A program made the translations under genes and the position numbers. 64,000 nt of DNA. Origin: Methylomonas sp. AM2-LC. Its GTDB lineage: Bacteria; Pseudomonadota; Gammaproteobacteria; Methylococcales; Methylomonadaceae. Every line of letters starts with the position of its first letter. Within the stretch, counting starts at the first letter, position 1. The stretch spans positions 1,364,001-1,428,000 of the forward strand of contig NZ_CP157005.1 in the NCBI RefSeq assembly GCF_039904985.1. Reading direction: 5' to 3'. Below, piece by piece: positions 8,945 through 18,974 of this stretch. The notes beneath the pieces are model-generated. The model was not told where the DNA came from and did not search any database. It saw only the letters and a list, made by a program, of their open reading frames with translations.

Positions 8945-10139
8945 CAAATACAATATGCCAAATGGTCAAGGTCACTTTGGACCCTATGGCGGTATTTTTG
9001 TAGCGGAAACGCTGATGCCGGCAATCAACGAGTTGAATGAAGCGTATCAACGTTATCTGCAAGAACCGGAATTTATTCGGGAACTGGATGCGGATTTAAA
9101 ACATTATGTAGGTAGACCCTCGCCTTTATATCATGCTGAACGCTGGAGCAGGGTGCTTGGTGGTGCCCAGATTTATCTGAAACGAGAAGATCTGAATCAT
9201 ACCGGTGCGCATAAAGTTAATAATACCGTCGGTCAGGCCCTGTTGGCAAAACGTATGGGTAAAACGCGCATTATTGCTGAGACAGGTGCAGGTCAGCATG
9301 GTGTGGCAACTGCCACGGTTGCTGCCCGGTTGGGATTGGAATGCGTGGTGTACATGGGGGCCGTTGACGTTGCCAGACAGGCTTTAAATGTCTATCGTAT
9401 GAAACTGCTCGGTGCACGGGTAGTGCCAGTTGAATCTGGCTCTAAAACACTAAAAGATGCACTTAACGAAGCCATGCGCGATTGGGTTACCAATATTGAT
9501 AACACTTTTTATATTATAGGTACTGTGGCGGGGCCTCATCCTTATCCGGCTATGGTTCGCGATTTTCAGTCTATCATTGGTCGCGAAGCCAAGCAGCAAT
9601 GTTTGGAACAAGCGGGTAAATTACCTGATGCATTGGTGGCTTGTGTCGGTGGTGGTTCAAATGCAATTGGTTTGTTTTATCCGTTTATTGATGATAAGTC
9701 TGTTGCAATGTATGGTGTTGAGGCGGCGGGTGATGGTATTGAAACCGGCCGACATTCTGCTCCACTGTCTGCAGGTCGCCCCGGTGTGTTGCATGGAAAT
9801 CGTACTTATTTGATGGCCGACGATGATGGTGAAATTATTGAAACGCATTCCATCTCTGCCGGGTTAGATTATCCAGGTGTGGGGCCGGAACATGCATGGC
9901 TTAAAGATATTGGGCGAGCACAGTATGTGAGCATTACCGATAATGAGGCCTTGGAAGGATTTCATGCACTCACTAAAATGGAAGGCATTATTCCAGCACT
10001 TGAATCTAGTCATGCTATGGCTTACGTAACTAAGTTAGCACCGCGTCTAGCTAAGGATCAGGTGATTATAGTCAATCTGTCAGGACGTGGTGATAAAGAC
10101 ATGCACACCATAGCGCAACGAGAGGGTATTAAAGTATGA
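8937..10139 (+). CDS. trpB: Tryptophan synthase beta chain
   Basis: TrpB condenses indole and serine using pyridoxal phosphate, in an alpha2-beta2 complex with TrpA. At 400 aa it has the usual length. The PLP lysine lies in [13 protein letters not shown], and the phosphate-binding glycine loop is [10 protein letters not shown]. It starts inside trpF (8-base overlap) and its stop overlaps the trpA start by four bases (ATGA), so trpFBA are translationally coupled. Confidence 0.98.
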   Translation: MTDKYNMPNGQGHFGPYGGIFVAETLMPAINELNEAYQRYLQEPEFIRELDADLKHYVGRPSPLYHAERWSRVLGGAQIYLKREDLNHTGAHKVNNTVGQALLAKRMGKTRIIAETGAGQHGVATATVAARLGLECVVYMGAVDVARQALNVYRMKLLGARVVPVESGSKTLKDALNEAMRDWVTNIDNTFYIIGTVAGPHPYPAMVRDFQSIIGREAKQQCLEQAGKLPDALVACVGGGSNAIGLFYPFIDDKSVAMYGVEAAGDGIETGRHSAPLSAGRPGVLHGNRTYLMADDDGEIIETHSISAGLDYPGVGPEHAWLKDIGRAQYVSITDNEALEGFHALTKMEGIIPALESSHAMAYVTKLAPRLAKDQVIIVNLSGRGDKDMHTIAQREGIKV

Positions 10140-10960
10140 GTCGCTTAGCTAATAAATTTGCTCATTTGAAAGCGACAGGTCGTAAAGCGCTAATTCCGTT
10201 TGTGACTGCGGGTGATCCCTATCCAGCATTTACAGTACCGTTGTTACATGAGATGGTTGCCGCTGGTGCTGATATTATTGAACTTGGAGTCCCTTTTTCT
10301 GATCCAATGGCAGATGGTCCAGTTATTCAACGTGCAAGTGAACGTGCTTTGGCACATCATATTGGTTTACGTAAAGTTTTAACTATGGTCGCTGAATTTA
10401 GACATACCGATCAGCTGACACCCGTGGTATTAATGGGGTATTTGAACCCTATTGAAATTATGGGCTACGAAGCCTTTGCTAATGCAGCACAGCAGGCAGA
10501 GGTGGATGGTGTTTTGATAGTCGATTTACCCCCAGAAGAATCAGAACAGTGTGTGGCTTTATTGCGCACTCGTGAAATCGATCAAATTTTTCTGTTGGCG
10601 CCTAATAGCGGTAGTGAGCGTATCCAGAAAATGGATGCTGTGGGTAGCGGTTATCTTTACTATGTTTCATTGAAAGGTGTCACAGGTGCTGGGCATTTAA
10701 ACACTGATGAAGTTAAACAAAAATTGCAATTAATTCGTGAAAATACTCAATTACCCATCGGTGTGGGTTTCGGAGTCAAAGACGCTGAAACGGCAAAAAT
10801 TATTGCCAATATTGCTGATGGAGTAGTGGTTGGAAGTGCATTGATTAGTAAGATTGAAGCAAATCTTGATAATTCCGAACAAGCTAAAAGCGAAATAATT
10901 GCATTGTTAAAGTCCATGCGTCAAGCCATGGATAGTAACGAGTCGAGTGGAGAACAGTAG
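10136..10960 (+). CDS. trpA: Tryptophan synthase alpha chain
   Basis: TrpA cleaves indole-3-glycerol phosphate and passes indole to TrpB. The protein is 274 aa. The catalytic Glu and Asp are in [18 protein letters not shown], and the phosphate-binding loop is [11 protein letters not shown]. It overlaps trpB by four bases, and accD begins immediately after its stop without a gap, so one transcript is likely. Confidence 0.98.
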   Translation: MSRLANKFAHLKATGRKALIPFVTAGDPYPAFTVPLLHEMVAAGADIIELGVPFSDPMADGPVIQRASERALAHHIGLRKVLTMVAEFRHTDQLTPVVLMGYLNPIEIMGYEAFANAAQQAEVDGVLIVDLPPEESEQCVALLRTREIDQIFLLAPNSGSERIQKMDAVGSGYLYYVSLKGVTGAGHLNTDEVKQKLQLIRENTQLPIGVGFGVKDAETAKIIANIADGVVVGSALISKIEANLDNSEQAKSEIIALLKSMRQAMDSNESSGEQ

Positions 10961-11902
10961 ATGAGTTGGTTTGAAAAGTTAGTTCCTTCTATTATCAGAA
11001 CAGAAACGTCTCAAAAACGGACTTCTGTGCCAGAAGGTTTATGGAATAAATGTACACGCTGTGATGCCATTTTATTTAATGCAGAGTTAGAGAAAAACTT
11101 TAATGTTTGCCCAAAATGCGATCACCATATGCGTATTTCGGCACGTGCACGCTTGAATTTGTTTTTGGATGAAACCGAAAGACAAGAAATAGGTTCTGGA
11201 TTAAAGCCTAATGATCCCTTAAAGTTTAAAGATAGCAAACGTTATAAAGATAGACTCAGTCAAGCGCAAAAACAAAGCAATGAAAGCGAAGCATTGTTGG
11301 TGATGAAAGGTACTTTAAAAAACAAACCCATTGTTGCCGCCGCATTCGATTTTGGTTTTATGGGTGGTTCTATGGGCTCAGTTGTGGGTGAGCGTTTTGT
11401 AAGAGGTATCAACGAAAGTCTTAAATTACGCGCGCCGTTTGTTGTTTTTACGGCGAGTGGCGGCGCACGTATGCAAGAGTCCTTATTTTCTTTGTTTCAA
11501 ATGACAAAAACCAGTGCTGCGCTCACTAAGTTAGCCAAAGCGGGAATTCCCTATATTTCTTATATGACGGATCCCACTATGGGAGGCGTTTCAGCAAGTT
11601 TAGCCATGCTGGGTGATATTAATGTTGCTGAACCTAATGCCTTGATTGGTTTTGCGGGTCCACGCGTGATAGAGCAAACGGTGCGGGAGAAATTGCCGGA
11701 AGGTTTTCAGCGCAGTGAATTTCTACAAGATCATGGCGCAATCGATATGATTATTGATCGCCGTTATATGCGCGACACCATAGCAGATATTTTGGCAATG
11801 CTTTATTCAGATCCTGCTTTCCCTGTTCAGACTATTCAAGAGGAGGCTTTTGCAAGTACTGAATTCAGCGCTGACAGTCACTCCCCCAGTATTACGCAAT
11901 AA
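10961..11902 (+). CDS. accD: Acetyl-CoA carboxylase carboxyltransferase beta subunit
   Basis: AccD is the beta half of the carboxyltransferase that makes malonyl-CoA, the first step of fatty acid synthesis; AccA is not in this window. The protein is 313 aa. The N-terminal zinc ribbon is visible as CTRCDAILF and, about 15 residues later, CPKCDHHM. The carboxyltransferase core contains [16 protein letters not shown] and [13 protein letters not shown]. It abuts trpA exactly and is followed nine bases later by folC, the usual gammaproteobacterial order. Confidence 0.98.
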   Translation: MSWFEKLVPSIIRTETSQKRTSVPEGLWNKCTRCDAILFNAELEKNFNVCPKCDHHMRISARARLNLFLDETERQEIGSGLKPNDPLKFKDSKRYKDRLSQAQKQSNESEALLVMKGTLKNKPIVAAAFDFGFMGGSMGSVVGERFVRGINESLKLRAPFVVFTASGGARMQESLFSLFQMTKTSAALTKLAKAGIPYISYMTDPTMGGVSASLAMLGDINVAEPNALIGFAGPRVIEQTVREKLPEGFQRSEFLQDHGAIDMIIDRRYMRDTIADILAMLYSDPAFPVQTIQEEAFASTEFSADSHSPSITQ

Positions 11903-11911
11903 CAGGTTGTA

Positions 11912-13180
11912 ATGGCGCGTTTCGATTCGCTGGATGCTTGGCTAAACTGGCAAGAACAGTTACATCCAAGACCTATTGACTTAGGTCTGGATAGAGTAAC
12001 AGGTGTATATCAGCAGCTGGCATTTGAACGTAAAAAAATCCCTACCATAACTGTCGCGGGTACAAACGGCAAAGGCTCGTGTATTGCTTTTTTGGAAGCC
12101 ATCTATCGGGCTCAGGGCTATAAAGTGGGCGCTTATACCTCTCCTCATATCGTTCGTTACAACGAGCGTATCAGAATAAACGGTAAGGCGGTGTGTGATG
12201 AGGAGATCTGTGAAGCCTTTGCTTTGATTGATAGTGTACGAGCAGAGACTAGCCTTAGTTATTTTGAGTTTGGTACCTTAGCGGCACTCAAAATATTTGC
12301 AACAGCTCAGGTTGACGTACAATTGTTGGAAGTAGGCATGGGTGGGCGTTTGGATGCAGTAAATATTATAGATCCTGATGCGGCATTAGTGACGACAATT
12401 GCTATAGATCATGTTGATTGGTTAGGGAATACTTTGGAGGCCATTGGCAGGGAAAAGGCCGGGATATTTCGTTCGGGAGTACCTGCGGTTATTGGTGATG
12501 AACATCCTCCTGCTTCTGTGCCGATGTCTGCTTTGGAAAAACAATCTTTATTGTTGCAATTAGGCCAAAACTTTTTTTACCGAAAGCAGTCTGTCGATAG
12601 CTGGGATTGGTTTGGTGAACAACAACACATTAAAGAATTGCCAGCACCAGCAATTAAAGGCGAACACCAATTCAAGAATGCTTCAGCAGTGTTGATGACG
12701 GTTCTGTCACTACAATCACTATTACCCATTTCTGAATTGGCTATTCGTAACGGTTTGCAGCAGGCACAGTTAATGGGACGTTTTCAACTCATCCTTGGCG
12801 AAAAAACGGTATTGTTGGATGTTGGGCATAATCCACAAGCGGTACAAACTTTGATTGATTATTTATTGGTCTCATTTCCAAAGGTCAAAATACATGCTGT
12901 TTTTGCTATGATGAAAGATAAAGATATCTCAAGTGTTGTGTCTATGATGCGTGATTATGTGCAAGACTGGTATTTGGCGCCATTGAAGAATCCACGCGCA
13001 GCCAGTGAAGAAGTATTAATAAATTATTTTCAGCAACAACAAATTTATTCTGTGAACGCTGGTTTTACCGATTTTTCAAGTGCTTTTAATGCTGCTTACA
13101 GCAATGCATTGCAAGGAGAATTGATACTGATTTTCGGTTCATTTTTTCTAGTGTCGGAATATTTAACCAAATTTGCCTAG
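11912..13180 (+). CDS. folC: Dihydrofolate synthase / folylpolyglutamate synthase
   Basis: FolC adds L-glutamate to dihydropteroate and to folates, in the Mur-ligase fold. The protein is 422 aa. The ATP-binding P-loop is TVAGTNGKGSCIAFLE, and the signature LLEVGMGGRLDAVNIIDPD follows. The C-terminal domain has LLDVGHNPQA. The start lies 9 bases after accD, and dedD follows 11 bases after the stop. Confidence 0.97.
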   Translation: MARFDSLDAWLNWQEQLHPRPIDLGLDRVTGVYQQLAFERKKIPTITVAGTNGKGSCIAFLEAIYRAQGYKVGAYTSPHIVRYNERIRINGKAVCDEEICEAFALIDSVRAETSLSYFEFGTLAALKIFATAQVDVQLLEVGMGGRLDAVNIIDPDAALVTTIAIDHVDWLGNTLEAIGREKAGIFRSGVPAVIGDEHPPASVPMSALEKQSLLLQLGQNFFYRKQSVDSWDWFGEQQHIKELPAPAIKGEHQFKNASAVLMTVLSLQSLLPISELAIRNGLQQAQLMGRFQLILGEKTVLLDVGHNPQAVQTLIDYLLVSFPKVKIHAVFAMMKDKDISSVVSMMRDYVQDWYLAPLKNPRAASEEVLINYFQQQQIYSVNAGFTDFSSAFNAAYSNALQGELILIFGSFFLVSEYLTKFA

Positions 13181-13191
13181 AGGTAATATAC

Positions 13192-13992
13192 ATGGATCAA
13201 GAATTGAAACAACGTTTGATCGGCGCAGCAGTTATCACTGCCTTAGCTGCTATTTTTATACCGATGCTATTCGACGACGCCGTTGATGAGGTTGGTAAAG
13301 AAGTGAATATGCTCACGCTACCACCAATCCCCACTAAAGAGCAGGAAGTGGAAATTGCTCCATTACCTGATAAAACCGAAGATATTGTTACAGAAACCAC
13401 TGCACCTACTGAAAAGTCACTGAAATCTGCACCTGTTATGACTGAAGATGATGGTGAAGCGTCTGTTGCGCCACCTAAGCATATAACCCATTTGTCTTCC
13501 AATAATAAAGTGAGTGAAAGTGCAGCAAAAGTGACGCAAGCTCATCCTTCGAGTGGCGCTATAGGTGATGATGATCAGCCAGTTGCCGAAGCTGAAGATG
13601 TGATGCCCTTGGCAAAGCCAGTAAAACCAGTTACACCCGCAGTAATACCTGCTCCACCCGTTAATGCTACTGCGCCTAAGATATTAAAACCAGTTTCTAA
13701 GCCGGTTGAAAACACAGCTGTTGAAACGATAGCAAAACCGGGAACTGGCAATGACACTGGAACACGTTGGTATTTAAATGCGGGTTCTTTCAGCCAAAAG
13801 GCTAATGCAGTAGCGTTGCAGGATAGTCTTAAACAGCAAGGGTTTGCAACTACGCTTAAAGAAATTGGTAGTGATAAAGGGATAGTGTATAAAGTTCGTA
13901 TTGGACCTATGCTAGATAAAGCCAAAGCCCAGGCAGTTAAAAATAAATTGTCACAAATCAATGTAAATAGTTTTGTTTCACCTGATGAGTGA
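13192..13992 (+). CDS. dedD: SPOR-domain cell division protein (DedD-like)
   Basis: This 266-aa bitopic inner-membrane protein has an N-terminal transmembrane segment (about residues 9-27). A long Pro/Ala/Lys-rich periplasmic linker follows (about 30-190), and then a C-terminal SPOR domain (about 192-265, starting RWYLNAGSFSQKANAVALQDSL). SPOR domains bind denuded septal peptidoglycan, placing it at the division site. Sequence and position between folC and cvpA identify it as the DedD homologue. The linker is low-complexity and will align poorly. Confidence 0.9.
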   Translation: MDQELKQRLIGAAVITALAAIFIPMLFDDAVDEVGKEVNMLTLPPIPTKEQEVEIAPLPDKTEDIVTETTAPTEKSLKSAPVMTEDDGEASVAPPKHITHLSSNNKVSESAAKVTQAHPSSGAIGDDDQPVAEAEDVMPLAKPVKPVTPAVIPAPPVNATAPKILKPVSKPVENTAVETIAKPGTGNDTGTRWYLNAGSFSQKANAVALQDSLKQQGFATTLKEIGSDKGIVYKVRIGPMLDKAKAQAVKNKLSQINVNSFVSPDE

Positions 13993-14025
13993 TTAAATTC
14001 GCTACATAAAAAATAACGCCTATTT

Positions 14026-14544
14026 ATGACAGACTTTTTGTCTACTAACAGTTGGGTCTGGGTAGATTATACTATTGTTGGTATTGTATTGTTTTCTGCG
14101 GTATTGGGTTTGTTTCGGGGTTTTATCAAAGAAGCGCTGGCAATGCTGATCTGGATAGTGGCATTCTGGGTGGGTAGTCAATACTGTCATGAATTTTCGG
14201 CACTGTTTCAAGATACTATTAACCAGGTTGCTGTTAGAACGGCACTTGCATTTGTGCTACTGTTTATCGGAACTGTAATGCTGGGTAGTCTCATCAGTTT
14301 TTTGCTCAGTAAATTAGTGCAAAAATCAGGCTTAAAGTTTACTGATAGATTGTTAGGCTTGGGTTTTGGAGTGGTGCGTGGCTTTGTATTGGTGGGTGTG
14401 CTGGTTTTGGTGGCGGGTTTTACACCCTTGCCGGAACAATCCTGGTGGAGACAGTCAAAATTTTTACCTTCGTTTCAATCTTTGGCCGTTTGGTTAAAAG
14501 ATCGCATTCCGTCAAATGTGGCGGACTATATCAAATTTCGTTAA
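14026..14544 (+). CDS. cvpA: CvpA family membrane protein
   Basis: CvpA is a small inner-membrane protein needed for colicin V production in E. coli and implicated in envelope homeostasis. This copy is 172 aa with four hydrophobic segments. The N-terminal VWVDYTIVGIVLFSAVLGLFRG is typical, followed by ALAMLIWIVAFWVG. It lies immediately upstream of purF as in most gammaproteobacteria, with only 15 bases between, and shares its transcript. Confidence 0.95.
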   Translation: MTDFLSTNSWVWVDYTIVGIVLFSAVLGLFRGFIKEALAMLIWIVAFWVGSQYCHEFSALFQDTINQVAVRTALAFVLLFIGTVMLGSLISFLLSKLVQKSGLKFTDRLLGLGFGVVRGFVLVGVLVLVAGFTPLPEQSWWRQSKFLPSFQSLAVWLKDRIPSNVADYIKFR

Positions 14545-14559
14545 TTTATTGAGTCAAAT

Positions 14560-16071
14560 ATGTGTGGTATCGCCGCAATAGTTTCTAATCAGAATGTTAA
14601 TCAAGATCTGTATGATGCCTTAACGGTTCTACAGCATCGTGGACAGGACGCCGCGGGTATTGCAACCTGTGAAGGATCGCGTCTACATTTACGCAAGGAT
14701 AACGGATTGGCACGTGATGTCTTTTCCAGTGCTCAGATGTTGAAATTAAAAGGTAATATGGGTATTGCCCATGTCAGGTATCCAACCGCAGGTTGTACCA
14801 GTTCTGCAGAAGCGCAGCCGTTTTATGTGAATTCACCCTTTGGACTCACTTTGGCGCATAACGGGAATTTAACCAATACTGAAGAGCTAAAAACGCAGGT
14901 GTTTGTGGATGATCAACGTCACATAAATACCGATTCTGACTCGGAAGTATTGCTGAATGTCTTTGCGCATGAATTGCAACAATCCGGTAAATTGACGCTG
15001 AATGTGAGTGATGTTTTTGATGCAGTCAGTGCGGTGCACAAACGTTGTCGAGGGGCTTATGCGGTAGTGGTTATGATAGCGGGTTTCGGCGTACTCGGTT
15101 TCAGAGACCCACACGGAATACGGCCTATTGTATTCGGTGAACGCAAAAATGATGATGGTTCAACTGACTACATGATCGCCTCAGAAAGTGTGGCATTGGA
15201 TGTGCTGGATTTTCATTTACTTCGCGATATTGCGCCAGGCGAAGCTATTTTTATCGAAGCCAATGGTAAATTGCATACCCAACAATGCGCTGAAGAAATC
15301 AATCACTGTCCCTGTATTTTTGAATACGTGTATTTTGCTCGCCCAGACTCAATTATTGACGATATTTCGGTGTATAAAGCGCGTATGCGTATGGGTAAAA
15401 AACTCGCCAAAAAAATCCTTAAAGACTGGCCAGATCATGATATTGATGTGGTCATTCCTATTCCCGATACCAGTCGTACGGCTGCTGCACAAATGGCGCA
15501 CGATTTGGGGGTTAAATTTCGTGAAGGGTTTATGAAGAACCGCTATATTGGCCGCACATTTATTATGCCTGGGCAAAAAATGCGGAAAAAATCCGTGAAG
15601 CAAAAGTTAAATGCTATCTCGTTGGAATTTAATGGCAAAAATGTATTATTAGTGGATGATTCGGTGGTGCGAGGCACCACTTCGGAACAGATTATTCAAA
15701 TGGCAAGAGATGCCGGCGCCAAAAAAGTGTATTTTGCGTCTGCTGCACCACCGGTAAGGTATCCGAATGTTTATGGTATTGATATGCCTGCAGCCAATGA
15801 GTTAATTGCGCATGGTAGAACTGAGCAAGAAATCTGTGAAGCGATTGGGGCTGATAAACTTATTTATCAAGATATTGACGATTTGATTGATGCCGTGGGT
15901 AAAGGTAATCATGCGATCAAACACTTTGATACGTCCTGTTTTACAAACGAATATATTACCGGAGATATTGATGAGGCTTATCTGGCACGCATTGAATCTT
16001 TACGTAATGATAATGCCCAGGAACAGCGAAAATCTCAAAATCTGTTACTGGAAATGCAGAATGAAGATTAA
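14560..16071 (+). CDS. purF: Amidophosphoribosyltransferase
   Basis: PurF makes phosphoribosylamine from PRPP and glutamine, the first committed step of purine synthesis. The protein is 503 aa. Cys2 (MCGIAAIV) becomes the N-terminal nucleophile of the glutaminase domain. The phosphoribosyltransferase PRPP-binding motif [15 protein letters not shown] lies in the C-terminal half. There is no long propeptide, as in the E. coli-type enzyme. metZ follows 12 bases downstream. Confidence 0.98.
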   Translation: MCGIAAIVSNQNVNQDLYDALTVLQHRGQDAAGIATCEGSRLHLRKDNGLARDVFSSAQMLKLKGNMGIAHVRYPTAGCTSSAEAQPFYVNSPFGLTLAHNGNLTNTEELKTQVFVDDQRHINTDSDSEVLLNVFAHELQQSGKLTLNVSDVFDAVSAVHKRCRGAYAVVVMIAGFGVLGFRDPHGIRPIVFGERKNDDGSTDYMIASESVALDVLDFHLLRDIAPGEAIFIEANGKLHTQQCAEEINHCPCIFEYVYFARPDSIIDDISVYKARMRMGKKLAKKILKDWPDHDIDVVIPIPDTSRTAAAQMAHDLGVKFREGFMKNRYIGRTFIMPGQKMRKKSVKQKLNAISLEFNGKNVLLVDDSVVRGTTSEQIIQMARDAGAKKVYFASAAPPVRYPNVYGIDMPAANELIAHGRTEQEICEAIGADKLIYQDIDDLIDAVGKGNHAIKHFDTSCFTNEYITGDIDEAYLARIESLRNDNAQEQRKSQNLLLEMQNED

Positions 16072-16083
16072 AGGGTAACGCAA

Positions 16084-17271
16084 ATGAACGATTTTGATTG
16101 GCAGGATTATTCATCCGAAACGCAAGCCATTAGAGCAGGCCATAGACGTACCTCTGAAGGTGAGCATAGTATGCCTATTTTTGCTACCTCCAGCTATGTA
16201 TTTGATAGTGCAGAACAAGCGTCGTTGCGTTTTACAGGAAAGCAGGAAGGCAATATCTATTCACGTTTTACCAACCCTACTGTCAGAGCATTTCAGGAGC
16301 GTCTGGCATTGTTGGAGCAAGGCGAATCCTGTTTGGCATTTTCTTCAGGTATGGCTGCTATTATGGCCGTGGGGATGTCATTACTTAAAGCGGGTGATCA
16401 TGTAGTCTGCTCTCGCAGTGTTTTTGGCAATACTATTATGGCTTTCCAGAATTATTTTGGAAAATTCGGTGTGACAACGGATTTTGTCAACCTTACCGAT
16501 TTGGCTGCATGGGAAGCGGCTATCCGACCAACAACGCGATTTTTGTTTTTGGAAACACCTTCAAATCCCTTAATAGAATTAGCTGATATTTCTGCACTGG
16601 CTGAAATTGCCCATCGGCACTCTTGTTTACTGGTGGTGGATAATGTTTTCTGTACGCCGATTTTACAAAAGCCCTTGGCATTGGGTGCTGATCTGGTTGT
16701 TCATTCTGCCACAAAATACATTGATGGACAGGGGCGCTGTGTGGGGGGGGCTGTCATTGGTAGGCAGCAATTAATTGAAAAAGAAATTTATCCCTATTTA
16801 CGCACGGGTGGCGCTACCATGAGTGCTTTCAATGCCTGGATATTTCTGTCTGGATTGGAAACACTTGCCATTCGTATGCAAGCGCATTGCGAGAATGCTT
16901 TTGCCTTGGCTAAATGGTTGGAACAACAACCCGCGGTCAGTAAGGTGCATTATCCGGGACTTGAAACGCATCCTCAGCATGAATTAGCTAAACGTCAGCA
17001 ACATCATTTTGGAGGGGTGGTCAGTTTTGAGTTGGTTGGTGGTCAGGAAAAAGCCTGGCAACTAATAGATGCAACTCGAATGCTGTCTATTACTGCGAAT
17101 CTTGGTGATGTGAAAACCACAATTACTCATCCAGCCACCACAACACATGGTCGCCTTTCGCCTGAACTTAGGGCTGAAGTAGGAATAAAAGACAGTTTGG
17201 TGCGAATATCGGTAGGTTTAGAGAATATTGAGGATATTAAACAAGATTTAATGAGAGGTTTGGTAGATTAA
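16084..17271 (+). CDS. metZ: O-succinylhomoserine sulfhydrylase
   Basis: MetZ makes homocysteine from O-succinylhomoserine and sulfide in methionine synthesis, using PLP. The protein is 395 aa in the Cys/Met-metabolism PLP family. The Schiff-base lysine is in VHSATKYIDGQGR, and the substrate-pocket motifs SRFTNPTVRAFQERLA and LAFSSGMAAIMA are visible. The family is hard to divide by eye, but the position after purF is diagnostic of metZ in gammaproteobacteria. It is the last gene of the run that starts with trpF. Confidence 0.92.
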   Translation: MNDFDWQDYSSETQAIRAGHRRTSEGEHSMPIFATSSYVFDSAEQASLRFTGKQEGNIYSRFTNPTVRAFQERLALLEQGESCLAFSSGMAAIMAVGMSLLKAGDHVVCSRSVFGNTIMAFQNYFGKFGVTTDFVNLTDLAAWEAAIRPTTRFLFLETPSNPLIELADISALAEIAHRHSCLLVVDNVFCTPILQKPLALGADLVVHSATKYIDGQGRCVGGAVIGRQQLIEKEIYPYLRTGGATMSAFNAWIFLSGLETLAIRMQAHCENAFALAKWLEQQPAVSKVHYPGLETHPQHELAKRQQHHFGGVVSFELVGGQEKAWQLIDATRMLSITANLGDVKTTITHPATTTHGRLSPELRAEVGIKDSLVRISVGLENIEDIKQDLMRGLVD

Positions 17272-17278
17272 AAGAGTA

Positions 17279-17318
17279 ATTAGCATAAAATGGAAAGTAT
17301 AAGCTAATATTTGTTTTT
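17279..17318 (+). terminator. Possible weak terminator after metZ
   Basis: A short inverted repeat, ATTAGC at 17279-17284 and GCTAAT at 17303-17308, is followed by a T-rich stretch. The stem is only six pairs with a long loop, so this is a weak candidate for the end of the trpF-metZ transcript. Confidence 0.3.
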
Positions 17319-17372
17319 ATAGCATTGAAAGTGCATCATTTCTATTAACGCTTTTTTTTAGGTTGATGTTAG

Positions 17373-18866
17373 TTATTTAAATCGAATTCTGAAACGACAA
17401 AAATATTGGCTGTGTTCTAGGCAGGTCATTAAATAAAAGGTTTTGCCAATATTCAACGTGATTTTGCCGTTAATTTTATATTGCCCTGCTGGAAGAAACG
17501 CTTCAGGATTGTTACTTGTCTCATTAATAATTAATGCTTGGAGGTTTTTTCCAGAAACACTCGTAATATTGTATATTGAGTAATAGCCGGAGACGAGCTC
17601 CAGCAGTGTCATTTTGATGTTCATCCCTTCATGCATTGTATTTTGTCGAATAATACATAAGGATACTGAGTTTTTATGTTTGTATAATAAGCTTAGGTCG
17701 CCAATACTGGTATCAAAATGGTATTTTTCAGTAAAAACCACCACATTATTCTCAGATTGCATGATATTGACAGTGTCACCCTGCAATAATTGTTGCGAAG
17801 GTTGTGTGTTAAATTGATAAAAAGGACTTTCCTGCTCTATCGGCCATAAAGCCAAGGTATCCATTTTCAAATTAACAGGATTTAACTGACGACTTAATAT
17901 GCTAATTTTCTGAGTTTTATCCAATGCCTGAAAATATTGGCACACAGATTCAAAGCCTACTAATAATTGTGATACATAATGATCACCCTGATGAATATCG
18001 GCCAACACCTGTTTATAACCGGTTAGTTGATGTATGAGTTTGTGTTGAACTTCAATACGCAATTTGGTGGTAATTTTGTTGTCTCGCAATGCTTCTACAA
18101 AACGATGACAATCAATTTTTATCACGTCCTTGGCAAAACTGTGTTTGCTGGCATTAACTGCTTGAGGTAAATTTTTTTGATCCCAGTAGTAACTCGAATT
18201 ACTGGTGTAACTTGGGTTTATATCCAATAAATCGTAGTGTTGGTTGCTAAGCCTGAAAAACTCTTTGATGTCAGTTGATGCATAACGTGTGGCTTTGAAC
18301 AAGCTAAATAGCAAGTTACGTTTTATGACCGATATAATATTTGGTTGAAACTTGAATATTTGTATTTTCTGGATTTGAAAAGTTTCCAAATCATTACATT
18401 CAATGCTAATCTTGTATAGTTTTGCTGTTTTTTTCCATAATACATTAGATGAAAGTTGGTGTAACAAGTGATCGTTGCGTAGATTATAACCAATGAATTG
18501 TAATGCATAATAACTTGCCAATTGCCTTTGTCTTAAATCCAGTTGGTTACTTTCAGCTAGGCGGCAAAATAACTTAGATAATAGTTTTATCAACTCGGCT
18601 CCGAGTTGCGCAAGTTTTATAGATTTTTGTTTAGCTAAGAGATTACTATATTCTACAAAACTGTTAGCCTGTAAAAAAATATTTGGAGTATAGTCTAATA
18701 GTAGAGGATAAAACTCCCAAAGATCATTCTCAAGTTTGGATAATTGTTTGAGGGTGTCATACATTTGCATGAATGAACTGCTAATGGGCAGATCTTTTAT
18801 GTTTTCTAGCCATGCAGACAAGGATGTTGGGGTCAGAGGCGAGGGCAGAGTTAAAGATATTTTCAT
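17373..18866 (-). CDS. Uncharacterised 497-aa cytoplasmic protein
   Basis: I do not recognise this protein with confidence. The N-terminal 60 residues (LPSPLTPTSLSAWLENIKDLPI, then a helix-rich part) loosely recall a group of 500-600-residue proteobacterial proteins that start with a Pro-rich segment and an SAWL-type helix and end in a beta-rich, PilZ-like domain. Here residues 1-300 are predicted mostly helical, and 330-497 look beta-rich. There is no signal peptide or membrane segment. The canonical PilZ RxxxR and D/NxSxxG pair is not evident, so c-di-GMP binding cannot be claimed. The gene is divergent from lnt and converges on metZ, standing alone. Confidence 0.6.
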   Translation of the reverse strand: MKISLTLPSPLTPTSLSAWLENIKDLPISSSFMQMYDTLKQLSKLENDLWEFYPLLLDYTPNIFLQANSFVEYSNLLAKQKSIKLAQLGAELIKLLSKLFCRLAESNQLDLRQRQLASYYALQFIGYNLRNDHLLHQLSSNVLWKKTAKLYKISIECNDLETFQIQKIQIFKFQPNIISVIKRNLLFSLFKATRYASTDIKEFFRLSNQHYDLLDINPSYTSNSSYYWDQKNLPQAVNASKHSFAKDVIKIDCHRFVEALRDNKITTKLRIEVQHKLIHQLTGYKQVLADIHQGDHYVSQLLVGFESVCQYFQALDKTQKISILSRQLNPVNLKMDTLALWPIEQESPFYQFNTQPSQQLLQGDTVNIMQSENNVVVFTEKYHFDTSIGDLSLLYKHKNSVSLCIIRQNTMHEGMNIKMTLLELVSGYYSIYNITSVSGKNLQALIINETSNNPEAFLPAGQYKINGKITLNIGKTFYLMTCLEHSQYFCRFRIRFK

Positions 18867-18974
18867 GCTTTAAGATTAAACAAAAATTCAGCTTAAGTCC
18901 AGTTGTAAAAGTAGGTATTGCTTGAGTATATCCGAATTTTTTATACAGTATATTATATTTACACTTTCAAAATC

